DNA from: Bacteroidia bacterium
GTDB taxonomy: Bacteria > Bacteroidota > Bacteroidia > NS11-12g > UBA955
Length of the DNA: 64,000 bases
Reading direction: 5' to 3'
Assembly (NCBI GenBank): GCA_023653095.1
Contig: JAMNXP010000007.1
Coordinates: 47,290-111,289, forward strand
Part shown: piece by piece, positions 34,786 to 42,786 of the stretch
How the letters are laid out: each line of letters opens with the position of its first letter
Position numbering within the stretch: the first letter of the stretch is position 1
The notes under the pieces: generated by a model
The model's input: only the letters and a program-made list of their open reading frames with translations
Told to the model about the DNA's origin: nothing
The model's database searches: none
Made by a program: the position numbers and the translations under genes

Positions 34786-36147
34786 ATGAATATACATAGA
34801 ACAATTTTGTCGAAGTTGCTGGAATGGAAAATGAGGTCAAGGCGAAAACCTCTTATACTTAGGGGGGCGAGGCAAGTGGGCAAAACAACCGTTGTGAAAG
34901 AATTTTCGAAGTCTTACAAACACAGTATACACCTTAATTTAGAAATAGAAGATCATAAATCCTTTTTCTCTAGGTTTAACAAAGTGGAAACCTTGGTTGA
35001 AGCTTTGCTTTTTGATCACAATATATTGTCCTCAGAAAAGAATCAGACGCTATTATTCATTGATGAGATACAAGAGTCGACAGATGCAATTTCGATGTTG
35101 CGCTACTTGTATGAAGTTGAACCAGAATTGCATGTTATTGCTGCTGGTTCTTTGTTAGAGCACAGCATGGGGAAAGTGAAAAGTTTTCCAGTGGGGAGGG
35201 TTCAAATGTTATACATGTATCCGGTGAATTTTCCCGAATTCCTTCAGGCGGTTGGACAAGGTTTGGCGCACAATGAATTAAGTCAGGTTCCAATTAAAGA
35301 TTTTGCTCATCCTTCTTTGTTGAATTGGTTTCATCGATATTGTATCATTGGCGGAATGCCAGAGGTGATTGCTCAATTTGTTGAAAGTAATTCTATTGCC
35401 GACTTAATTCCCATTTACCAGAGTATTTGGGATACTTACAAGGAAGATGTGGTGAAATATGCATCCAACGAAACAGAAGTCAGAATAATCAAACATATCA
35501 TAAACACGGCTCATCTAGAATTGGATACGCGCATTAAATTTCAAAATTTTGGAAATTCTAGTTTTAAATCTCGGGAAGTGGGAGAAGCCTTCCGCAATTT
35601 GGATGACGCTAAAATTATTCAGCTTATTTACCCAACTACTGATACTGAATTGCCTTTGAGAGTTAACTTGAAGAAGGCACCGCGACTGCAATTTTTAGAT
35701 ACGGGGATTGTTAATTACGAGTTGAATCTACAGTCGGATTTATTGTCCTTGAATGACTTTAGTGATGCCTATAGAGGAGCGATTATTCCACACATCATCA
35801 CTCAAGAAATGATGTCTTTAAATTTTGATAAAGTAAAAAAGCCTCAATTTTGGGTAAGGGAGAAAACACAGTCATCGTCGGAAGTTGATTTACTTTATAC
35901 CTATCAAAATAAAGTTTTTCCTATTGAGATTAAATCTGGTAAAGCGGGTAAATTGAGGTCTTTGCATCAGTTTATTGAGGTATCGGAACACCCCTATGCC
36001 ATCCGATTCTATGCGGGCAGCTTTAGTGTAGAAACTCATTCAACCCCAAGTGGAAAAACATTTTTCTTGATGAATTTACCGTATTACTTGGCTACGCAAT
36101 TGGAGGGATATATTGATTATTTTATCACGAATTACCGTCTATCATAG
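34786..36147 (+). CDS. AAA+ ATPase with DUF4143 C-terminal domain (second)
   Basis: 453 residues from ATG 34786; the longer frame back to 34678 is repeat DNA, not protein. Walker A 'GARQVGKTT' at 27-35, Walker B 'LLFIDEIQ' near 90, 'IAAGSLLEHSM', and a PD-(D/E)XK-like C-terminus 'EVDLLYTYQNKVFPIEIKSGK' (about 365-385). It is a paralogue of the 16207 gene with the same length and architecture. The stop overlaps the convergent gene by 6 nt. The role is unestablished in this family. Confidence 0.88.
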   Translation: MNIHRTILSKLLEWKMRSRRKPLILRGARQVGKTTVVKEFSKSYKHSIHLNLEIEDHKSFFSRFNKVETLVEALLFDHNILSSEKNQTLLFIDEIQESTDAISMLRYLYEVEPELHVIAAGSLLEHSMGKVKSFPVGRVQMLYMYPVNFPEFLQAVGQGLAHNELSQVPIKDFAHPSLLNWFHRYCIIGGMPEVIAQFVESNSIADLIPIYQSIWDTYKEDVVKYASNETEVRIIKHIINTAHLELDTRIKFQNFGNSSFKSREVGEAFRNLDDAKIIQLIYPTTDTELPLRVNLKKAPRLQFLDTGIVNYELNLQSDLLSLNDFSDAYRGAIIPHIITQEMMSLNFDKVKKPQFWVREKTQSSSEVDLLYTYQNKVFPIEIKSGKAGKLRSLHQFIEVSEHPYAIRFYAGSFSVETHSTPSGKTFFLMNLPYYLATQLEGYIDYFITNYRLS

Positions 36148-36600
36148 TATTGAAATCAAATTCCCTTTTTTCTTGCAGTAACCGCATCCCCAAGTGAGGG
36201 AATTCAATGACACCATCATGAAGTGGTGGCTTTTGGATAGCGGACATTTGGCTAGCCATTGTTGGGCATCGGCGTCAAGTAAAACAGGGTTGAGTCCCTT
36301 CGATTTTAGGGCATCGAGCCAGGGTTGAGCCGTGGGAGATGAGGAGGCTTTTTTGACTTTTTCGGCCTGTTCGGCACGCATGTCGCTAATGAGTCCCCCG
36401 AAATCCTCAGCACTAAACCAGGGGCTCTCGATGAAGTCGGGCCAGCCGTTGAAAAATCGTTCTTTTTCAATGATTTCGCGGGTGAGAGCGAGGGCGGTTT
36501 GTTGGTCAAGGCTGGATTCAGGGGCATCGATGAAGTGTACTTCGGGCACTTCAAAACACGCAGGGTGCCATTCGAGGGTGCAAAGGTGTATTTTGGGCAT
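36142..36600 (-). CDS. Hypothetical protein
   Basis: 152 residues, soluble. Features include a start 'MPKIHLCTLEWHPACFEVPEVHFID', and a C-terminus 'NSLTWGCGYCKKKGN' with a CxxC pair that may bind metal. No family recognised. The gene overlaps the ATPase 3' end by 6 nt, and an internal part is duplicated at 34625 on the far side of that ATPase. Confidence 0.6.
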   Translation of the reverse strand: MPKIHLCTLEWHPACFEVPEVHFIDAPESSLDQQTALALTREIIEKERFFNGWPDFIESPWFSAEDFGGLISDMRAEQAEKVKKASSSPTAQPWLDALKSKGLNPVLLDADAQQWLAKCPLSKSHHFMMVSLNSLTWGCGYCKKKGNLISIL

Positions 36601-36748
36601 GATATCGTTTGTTTTTAGCGTGAGCTCGCATCATTTTACCACCGCAGCTTGATTGGAGCTCGGTTGGTGTCAGTTAAGACTCTTGATGTTGGTGCGAATA
36701 TAGATTGAATTTTTAATTGAAAGTTAGTTGAGGGCTAGAATTTAGACT

Positions 36749-37189
36749 TCTAAGGTCACAATTTGTGACCTTAGAGAGTTAAAGTGTTGATTGATAATAT
36801 TTTAATTTGGTCTCTAAGGTCACAAAATATAATCCTAGAGAGGTGGCACTCTGGTTTCTAAGATCACAAATTGTGATCTTAGAGAAGTGAGATATTGGAC
36901 TTCTAAGGTCACAATTTGTGACCTTAGAGAGTTAAAATGTTGATTATTAATATTTTAATTTAGACTCGAAGGTCGCAAAATGTAATTCTAGAGAAGCGCC
37001 ACCATGGTTTCTAAGATCACAAATTGTGATCTTAGAGAAGTGAGATATTGGACTTCTAAGGTCACAATTTGTGACCTTAGAGAGTTAAAGTGATGATTAA
37101 TAATATTTTAATTTGGTCTCTAAGGTCACAAAATATAATCCTAGAGAGGCGGCACTCTGGTTTCTAAGATCACAATTTGTGATCTTAGA
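36749..37189. repeat. Array of three 153-bp units, each with three long palindromes
   Basis: Perfect 27-bp palindromes of type G (TCTAAGGTCACAA and its complement) start at 36749, 36902, 37055; type A (TCTAAGATCACAA) start at 36857, 37010, 37163; a degenerate palindrome (CTCTAAGG...CCTAGAG) falls between each pair. Spacing is exactly 153 bp in both series. In type A the stem base G is changed to A and its partner C to T, so pairing is kept. The array ends about 205 bp before the ORF6N gene. Confidence 0.88.
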
Positions 37190-37393
37190 GATTTATTGAA
37201 TATTACTTCAAGGTTCTATGGATTATGGAGGCACAAAAAGTTGTATTTATAGCCATTTCCTTAATGACCACAACAAATCGTTGCGCAAAATGCAAATAAT
37301 TCTAGGTTTTGTTGAATCTGACTTCATATTTAGTCGGTTTACCTTTGTGATGATTAAAATCGGAAATTTAATGAGCTAATAATCAATAGATAA

Positions 37394-38257
37394 ATGCATG
37401 TTACTGTTAGTCATATCGAAAATAAAATATACACCATTCGGGGAATTCATGTAATGCTAGATTACGATTTAGCAGATATTTACCGAGTTGAACCCAAAGT
37501 ATTAAATCAAGCTGTTAAAAGAAATTCAAATCGATTTCCTGAAGAATTTTGTTTTAAGTTAAATCCTGGAGAATGGAATTTTATAAGGTTAAAATTAGAC
37601 CCAATTGATCTTGGTAAGGGGAAACACAGGAAATATGCTCCTGTAGCTTTTACGGAACAAGGTGTCGCAATGTTGTCGGCTATTTTAAGGAGTGAAATTG
37701 CCATTCAAGTGAGTATTCAAATCATTCAAGCATTTGTTGTTACTCGCAAAACCATGGCTCAATTGCAGGGTGTCATCCAGCGTTTGGAAGGTGTTGAATA
37801 TAAGCAAATTGATACAGAAAATAAGCTTGAGCAAGTTCTCAGGGCACTAGAAAAAGATCAACCTGTTAAACAGGGTATTTTCTTCGAAGGACAACTATTT
37901 GATGCCCATGTATTTGCCAGTAATTTGATTAAGGAAGCCAATCATGAACTTATATTATTAGATAACTATGTTAATGAAACTACATTGTTAATGCTGACTA
38001 AACGTCAAGCTCATGTACAGTGCAAGATTTATACACGCATAACTAATGCCTTACTGAAAGATTTAGAAAAGCACAATTTTCAATATCCTTCAATAGAATT
38101 GATTGAAAATAAGAGCAATCATGATCGGTTTGTAATCCTTGATGACCATAAATTATATCATCTAGGAGCCTCACTTAAAGACCTTGGAAACAAATGTTTT
38201 GCATTCAGCAGAATGGATGACCTTCTCCCAGTTTTAAAAGATAAACTCCTGGTTTAG
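37394..38257 (+). CDS. ORF6N-domain protein with PLD-like C-terminal domain
   Basis: 287 residues. ORF6N DNA-binding domain at about 8-105: 'IYTIRGIHVMLDYDLADIYRVEPKVLNQAVKRNSNRFPEEFCFKL' and 'YAPVAFTEQGVAMLSAILRSE'. A helical/coiled linker follows (about 115-155). The C-terminal ~125 residues contain 'ELILLDNYVNETTLLML' and 'NHDRFVILDDHKLYHLGASLKDLG', resembling a degenerate phospholipase-D fold (HxR in place of HxK). ORF6N is known from phage antirepressors, but this domain mix is widespread in Bacteroidota chromosomes. It is directly preceded by the palindrome array, suggesting a protein-repeat pair. Confidence 0.85.
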   Translation: MHVTVSHIENKIYTIRGIHVMLDYDLADIYRVEPKVLNQAVKRNSNRFPEEFCFKLNPGEWNFIRLKLDPIDLGKGKHRKYAPVAFTEQGVAMLSAILRSEIAIQVSIQIIQAFVVTRKTMAQLQGVIQRLEGVEYKQIDTENKLEQVLRALEKDQPVKQGIFFEGQLFDAHVFASNLIKEANHELILLDNYVNETTLLMLTKRQAHVQCKIYTRITNALLKDLEKHNFQYPSIELIENKSNHDRFVILDDHKLYHLGASLKDLGNKCFAFSRMDDLLPVLKDKLLV

Positions 38258-38280
38258 CCACCTTTCTCAAAATTTAATTA

Positions 38281-39264
38281 TTACTCCCAACTATTCTCGC
38301 CGTATTTGTTGAACACATTTTCGACGTCTGGGGTGGGGTAGATGTACAGTCGGATGCGGATGTTTCCGCCGTCGCGCTGAACAATTTCCTGACTGTGATG
38401 CAGCGGAACCGCCTGAACTTGGCTGGCTGCCCATCCCCCGAACCACCTATAAATGTATTGCGGCTCCACCGACTTCCCAAACTCGCGGTACATGCCAATG
38501 CAATGCTTGTAATGGTCGGCAAATTGCGTCTGCTCCACCGTCTGCTGCCAGTCAAAAGTCAAGGGCTCATCCGTGGTTTCGTCATAGGCCATGTCCACCC
38601 GTCGGTGCATTCTATCGATGGGGAAGTGTTGGACGTTTTCAGCCGTGAAGTCACGCCCCACTTGAATTCCCACCAAGTAATAACGTCCCTCAAAAGTGCG
38701 CACTTGCAGCGGATAAACCCGCCGATAAACGATGTGGTCATTGTTTTCGTGCACCGCGCCATCGGTCACTTTGTGGTAGTTGAACTCCACCGCCACCTGC
38801 TTGTTGATGCAGCCCAAAATATCGATGATTCGCTGAATAAACGCGTTCGATTGCTTCAATTCTTGCCCACCCATGCCCCAAGTCAACTGCTTGATTTCGG
38901 CGTTGCTGAGCTTGTGGACTTTAATGAGGTTGGTGAGCAAAGCGTCTACCGCCGGAAACTGCTGGTAGGGTTGCAGCACCGCAAAAAGCAGCGGCAACGT
39001 GCCGCGTTCGTTGTCTTTCAGGCTGTGAATGCTGAATTCATTGTCGTTTTCCAGCCGATATTTCTGATTTTCCACCTTGATAGACAGCCTGTGCCCGTTC
39101 AGTCCTTCGGTGCGCAAATACTGTAGATCGGCCCTCAGCATTCGGGTCTTGATTTCCCCAAATTGCTGATTGATTTTCAGCTGCAGCTCCTCAAAGGTGG
39201 GTTGGTGTCCCTGTCTGAAAATTTCCTGAATAAACTTGAGTCGTTCTATTCGCGCGCTGTGCAT
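38281..39264 (-). CDS. WYL-domain transcriptional regulator (second)
   Basis: 327 residues. The N-terminus has a winged helix ('ARIERLKFIQEIFRQGHQPTFEELQLKI') and the rest is WYL: 'VEFNYHKVTDGAVHENNDHIVYRRVYPLQVRTFEGRYYLVGIQ', then a WCX-like tail. The ATG at 39264 is 4 nt after a -7 box TATCTTTG (39269-39276), so a leaderless mRNA is likely. That promoter lies inside a 30-bp arm repeated in inverse orientation at 39865-39894. It is distinct from the 32829 regulator. Confidence 0.85.
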   Translation of the reverse strand: MHSARIERLKFIQEIFRQGHQPTFEELQLKINQQFGEIKTRMLRADLQYLRTEGLNGHRLSIKVENQKYRLENDNEFSIHSLKDNERGTLPLLFAVLQPYQQFPAVDALLTNLIKVHKLSNAEIKQLTWGMGGQELKQSNAFIQRIIDILGCINKQVAVEFNYHKVTDGAVHENNDHIVYRRVYPLQVRTFEGRYYLVGIQVGRDFTAENVQHFPIDRMHRRVDMAYDETTDEPLTFDWQQTVEQTQFADHYKHCIGMYREFGKSVEPQYIYRWFGGWAASQVQAVPLHHSQEIVQRDGGNIRIRLYIYPTPDVENVFNKYGENSWE

Positions 39265-39290
39265 GGGTCAAAGATAGAAATGGTTTTCGG
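39261..39290. repeat. 30-bp perfect inverted repeat, left arm (contains WYL promoter)
   Basis: The sequence starting GCATGGGTCAAAGATAGAA is repeated exactly, in reverse orientation, at 39865-39894. The arm includes the -7 box and start codon of the WYL gene. Confidence 0.85.
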
Positions 39291-39299
39291 TTTTCGGTG

Positions 39300-39545
39300 A
39301 TCGGTGATCGGCCGTCAGCGGGCAAGGGGCAGCTCTCAGCGGTCAGCTCTCAGCTCTCAGCGGTCAGCGGTCAGCTGGTTTAAAGTTTAGTGTTTAGAGT
39401 TTAGGCTCCCAACTATACACTCTCAGCTCTCAGCTCTCAACTCTCAGCTCTCAGAGGTCAGCTCTCAACTCTCAACTCTCAACTCTCAGCTCTCAGCGGT
39501 CAGCCGTCAGCGGACAGCCGGCAGCCAGCAGCTGAAAACGGTCAA
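39300..39545. repeat. Degenerate heptamer repeat region
   Basis: About 240 bp of 7-mer units such as TCAGCTC, TCAACTC, TCAGCGG and AGTTTAG in loose tandem. Related repeats occur at 14935-15108 and, shorter, at 39820-39865 and 53430-53483. No coding capacity. Confidence 0.75.
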
Positions 39546-39864
39546 CGCGCAGCGTTAGCCTATTGGACTAAGAAATTCGTTTATTATATGAGTTGTTTTT
39601 TTTAGAGAAATGATTTGCATAAAATGCAAATTTTAGGTTGCAGTGCTTTGGCGAAGAGGTAAATCACAATAAATTCACATCGTATTCAATTGTATAAACT
39701 GGTTCCCCTTAAAAAACGAAACCCATTAGTTTGAATCGCTTCAGGGACTAATGGGAATAAGTTATTGCAAAGGTACAAAATAATCACTGAATTTATCCTA
39801 TCACCTACACCCAACTCTTTACACTCTCACCTCTCAACTCACCCCTATAAACTCTCGCCCTCAG
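39546..39864. other. Intergenic with two hairpins
   Basis: Hairpin ATTTGCAT-aaa-ATGCAAAT at 39613-39631, and a longer one with 9-bp arms CCCATTAGT / ACTAATGGG at 39722-39755 that has an inner TGAA/TTCA pair. No gene is seen. Confidence 0.5.
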
Positions 39865-39894
39865 CCGAAAACCATTTCTATCTTTGACCCATGC
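39865..39894. repeat. 30-bp perfect inverted repeat, right arm
   Basis: Exact reverse complement of 39261-39290. It overlaps the truncated 3' end of the small minus-strand gene fragment at 39878-40009, so the arm was joined onto a broken gene. Confidence 0.85.
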
Positions 39895-40009
39895 CGCTAC
39901 TGATGAACTCCGGAAAGTCAATGTACCAGCCGGTGTTGTCTTTGTAAAAGTCGAATTGATGCGTTTGAACTTTGGTGAAAATGGTGGTTTTTCTTCTTGT
40001 AGTAGTCAT
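39878..40009 (-). pseudogene. Truncated small gene (FYKDxxGWYID type)
   Basis: ATG at 40009 opens a frame with 'FDFYKDNTGWYIDFPEFI', which resembles the start of short Bacteroidota proteins of the DUF6717 type (tentative). It breaks off after 43 codons as it enters the 30-bp inverted repeat and the family's usual continuation is absent. Confidence 0.5.
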
Positions 40010-40064
40010 AATATGTGGTTGTTTTTTTTGTAAAGATCATGCCGGAATCCCAGGGTCAATGAAA

Positions 40065-40080
40065 TTGACAACCTTGTCAA
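40065..40080 (+). promoter_or_regulatory. Operator candidate TTGACAA-cc-TTGTCAA with promoter of 40118 gene
   Basis: A 7-bp-arm palindrome. A -7 box TACATTTG follows at 40093-40100, 17 nt before the ATG at 40118. The same palindrome with paired changes (TTGGCAA-cc-TTGCCAA) lies upstream of the VWA gene at 42787. Confidence 0.55.
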
Positions 40081-40117
40081 AGTAGATTTTTGTACATTTG
40101 AATTTTAACCAAAATCC

Positions 40118-41236
40118 ATGTCCATCATCGCCCTATATGTGCAAAAAGGGGAGACCCCTTACCGTCGGTTCTTCCAAGAGAACCTCTACCAATTGCAATT
40201 GGGATTTCAGCGACGCGGATACAATTTGGTCTTCCTGCTGGCCATCACCCAGCATCAGAATCCCAATTTTAAGGAGGGACTTCAACAGTACCTAGACGTT
40301 TATTATCCGAGTTTCAAGAAGCTCAACAACGTTCAGCAGCAGCAAGCGCTGTTCATTGTGGCGTCAACTTCCTCTGAACAAGAAGTGTATCAAAAGCTCG
40401 ATGAAATGTTTGGGCTGAATCTGGCCAATGGCGCGTATTTGTTCTTCCTCAAGCCGGGCTATTTCGAGTTTGAGAAACTGCCCGAAGATGTAAACCCGAG
40501 CGAGGCCCTTAGCGATTATTTGCAGTTTCAGAGTCATTCAGAGCTGTCAGAACGAGAAGCGGTATTTAATCAATCCGTCCCCCTAAAATCGAGTAGTTGG
40601 TCTTGGGTAAAAGGGTTGTTCAGTAGTGATTCAGACGAATTCGAGTTTTCGTCCCCCGAAACAACAGAAAACACGGTGGTGGGAGAGCTTCAGCAGTTTG
40701 TGGAGGCTGAGTGTACGGTGATTTCGCCGGAGTTGCAGCGCCTGTTCGATACGGTCAATGCTTTGCAGTTGCAGCGGGGTCTGCGCGAGCTTTTGGAAGT
40801 GGTTCTGGGCCGGTACACTCAAGGTGAAAATAGCCCCAATGTGCCACTTTTACAGCCTTTGGAAAAGGTTTTTTTTGATGCCGAGGGACGTGTTTTCGTG
40901 GGACAGCAACCCGTGAAAATGAATCCTATTTGTAGGTCAGTATATAAGTTGTTTTTGAACCATCCCGATGGGATTGAACTTCGGATGTTGAGCGATTACC
41001 GCCCTGAACTTTTGGGCTATTACACGAACATGGCCACGCACACCAACCCCGCGATTTTGCGAGATCGAATCAACCTGATTTGCGACCCTCGGGAGAACAG
41101 CATCAACGAAAAATTGTCGCAAATCAATGCGGCATTTGAACGTTTGTTGGGCGAGGAGGTTTGCAAGCCCTATCAAATTTTGGGTATTCGCGGCGGGCCG
41201 AAGAAAATCAACCTTCGGCGTGAGTTTAGGGGTTGA
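40118..41236 (+). CDS. Hypothetical protein, unknown
   Basis: 372 residues, soluble. The N-terminal ~110 residues could be an alpha/beta fold ('MSIIALYVQKGETPYRRFF', 'QQALFIVASTSSEQEVYQKL'); the middle is low-complexity serine-rich ('LKSSSWSWVKGLFSSDSDEFEFSSPE'). The C-terminal ~110 residues ('FVGQQPVKMNPICRSVYKLFLNHPDGIELRML' and 'KPYQILGIRGGPKKINL') look like a conserved small DNA-binding or signalling domain. It has its own promoter and a palindrome shared with the VWA gene, so the two may be co-regulated. I do not recognise the family. Confidence 0.65.
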   Translation: MSIIALYVQKGETPYRRFFQENLYQLQLGFQRRGYNLVFLLAITQHQNPNFKEGLQQYLDVYYPSFKKLNNVQQQQALFIVASTSSEQEVYQKLDEMFGLNLANGAYLFFLKPGYFEFEKLPEDVNPSEALSDYLQFQSHSELSEREAVFNQSVPLKSSSWSWVKGLFSSDSDEFEFSSPETTENTVVGELQQFVEAECTVISPELQRLFDTVNALQLQRGLRELLEVVLGRYTQGENSPNVPLLQPLEKVFFDAEGRVFVGQQPVKMNPICRSVYKLFLNHPDGIELRMLSDYRPELLGYYTNMATHTNPAILRDRINLICDPRENSINEKLSQINAAFERLLGEEVCKPYQILGIRGGPKKINLRREFRG

Positions 41237-41245
41237 AATTTTGAT

Positions 41246-41303
41246 CTGAGTTGCAGCCAAAACGCTCAAAAAATCATCATTTTGGCTGCAACTCAGATTT
41301 ATT
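41246..41303. repeat. Hairpin-bearing direct repeat, copy A (downstream of ATPase)
   Basis: 17-bp arms CTGAGTTGCAGCCAAAA (41246-41262) and its complement (41280-41296). The loop side and flank 'AAAAAATCATCATTTTGGCT' and 'CAGATTTATTTT' are identical in copy B at 42722-42780. The ATPase stop codon touches its end. Confidence 0.85.
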
Positions 41304-42713
41304 TTATTGGAATAAACACTCTTTCGTGATGCTCTGTGCTACTAACCCTATAGAGTGATTTCCAGAAATTCCCCATGTTGTAAGCATGATTGTATTGACT
41401 CCTTTTTTTGTGGATGTAGAATTTTTAAACTCAGATTCTTTTTTGCGCAATTTGTTTGAGTATTGTTCATCGACAAAGAATACATCATTGGAAAATTTAA
41501 TTTCACAGAGGGTGATTAGATTGTCGTTTCGGTCAATTACCAAGTCTACCTGTGCATTTGAATTACTCCAACTATAGTTTTTTGAATTTATTTGATCACA
41601 TTTTAGAGCTTTTTTGATGCACTCTATATGTTTAAGGCAAATCAACTCGAACGAATACCCGCACCAAGTTTCATATTCTCTTTTTGTATAAAGTTGAATC
41701 CATGAATTTCCTTTAAATGTGCGAATGAACTGTAAATGAAATAAACAGAATTCATCTACTATTCGGTACAATGTAGTTTTTCTCTTGTTTCGATAAGAAT
41801 GATATTTTTCTACGAAGCCTGACTCAATTAGCTCGTTCATTGATTTTGAGAACTGCCCACCTGTTTGTAATTCTTGATCTTGGAGTATTTCGGTTCTCAG
41901 CATTCCTTTTTTGGAGGCATTTGACAATGATCTAATGATTTGTTCATGATAAGAACCTTCTTCGAAAAGAGATTTAAACACTTCTTCAAATTCATTTTCT
42001 AGCTGCGCACCTTTTTGGAAACATAGTCTATCAATGGCAGTAACAGATGAATCACCATTCTTTATGTGTTCTAAATATTCTGCTACTCCACCTATTGCCA
42101 TGTAAATTTTTATGATTTCCATTTCAGGTAGTTTAATTCCTTTGTATTCAAAGAAATCTTGGACTTCCTTTAATTTGAAGGGTTCAAGCTTTATTTTTCT
42201 GGTAATGCGATTATGCAATCCTCCTCTGTTTTTAATGATTTTTTTCATCATGTAGGATGCAGCAGAGCCACAAATAACTACAATAATATCATTTCGTGTA
42301 GTGCAGTATGTATTCCAGAAATTCTCAAATGCCGGTAGAAATCCTGAACGGATTGAATCAACCCAAGGAAACTCATCAATGAAAATGACTTTTTTACGGG
42401 TCGTTTCACTAATGCCCTTTAGATGTGTTTTCAATAAATGAAAAGCTTGAAGCCAACTTTTAGGTTCTTCATTTTTGAAGTCTTTTGTAATAGAGTTAAG
42501 CTCAAGCATGAAGTTTTCAAGTTGATTTGGGAGAGTCCCATTTCTTAATCCAGAAAAACTAAATAAGATTTGTTTTTTGTAAAATTCACGAATAAGATAG
42601 GTTTTCCCTATACGGCGTCTGCCATAAACAGCAATTAATTCTGATCGGTGCGAATCAATAGCTTCTTGAAGTGTTTCTTTTTCGGAGGCTCTTCCTATTA
42701 TTTTTCTAGACAT
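41304..42713 (-). CDS. ATPase_2/DUF234-type ATPase with PD-(D/E)XK-like C-terminus
   Basis: 469 residues. Walker A 'GRRRIGKT' at 31-38, Walker B 'KVIFIDEFPW' near 108-117, sensor 'VICGSAASYM' near 147, and 'EPFKLKEVQDFFEYKG' typical of the archaeal-ATPase-like family. A winged helix region comes near 260-310 ('KKGMLRTEILQDQELQTGGQFSKSMNELIESGFVEK'). The DUF234-like C-terminus has 'AQVDLVIDRNDNLITLCEIKFS', a nuclease-type core. The gene is a neat cassette between two hairpin-bearing direct repeats, one starting 8 nt upstream of the ATG and one at the stop. Confidence 0.87.
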   Translation of the reverse strand: MSRKIIGRASEKETLQEAIDSHRSELIAVYGRRRIGKTYLIREFYKKQILFSFSGLRNGTLPNQLENFMLELNSITKDFKNEEPKSWLQAFHLLKTHLKGISETTRKKVIFIDEFPWVDSIRSGFLPAFENFWNTYCTTRNDIIVVICGSAASYMMKKIIKNRGGLHNRITRKIKLEPFKLKEVQDFFEYKGIKLPEMEIIKIYMAIGGVAEYLEHIKNGDSSVTAIDRLCFQKGAQLENEFEEVFKSLFEEGSYHEQIIRSLSNASKKGMLRTEILQDQELQTGGQFSKSMNELIESGFVEKYHSYRNKRKTTLYRIVDEFCLFHLQFIRTFKGNSWIQLYTKREYETWCGYSFELICLKHIECIKKALKCDQINSKNYSWSNSNAQVDLVIDRNDNLITLCEIKFSNDVFFVDEQYSNKLRKKESEFKNSTSTKKGVNTIMLTTWGISGNHSIGLVAQSITKECLFQ

Positions 42714-42721
42714 TTATGTTT

Positions 42722-42780
42722 TGAGTTGCAGCCAAAATTAATAAAAAATCATCATTTTGGCTGCAACTCAGATTTATTTT
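42722..42780. repeat. Hairpin-bearing direct repeat, copy B (upstream of ATPase)
   Basis: 16-bp arms TGAGTTGCAGCCAAAA (42722-42737) and its complement (42755-42770), in the same orientation as copy A. It lies in the 5' leader of the ATPase gene, so it could act on transcription or translation as well as being an insertion mark. Confidence 0.85.
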
Positions 42781-42786
42781 TTATGA

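Noticed and set aside
36749..37189. CRISPR array
   Set aside because: Units are 153-bp tandem repeats with near-identical content, not short repeats with unique spacers, and there are no cas genes.
37394..38257. Prophage marker (ORF6N antirepressor)
   Set aside because: No other phage genes are near; ORF6N proteins are common in Bacteroidota chromosomes outside phages.
38395..39126. 243-aa plus-strand protein
   Set aside because: Antisense shadow of the second WYL regulator, rich in Leu/His/Arg as expected for such frames.
39722..39755. tRNA or tmRNA fragment
   Set aside because: Only one hairpin of 9 bp can be formed; no cloverleaf, T-loop or CCA is present.
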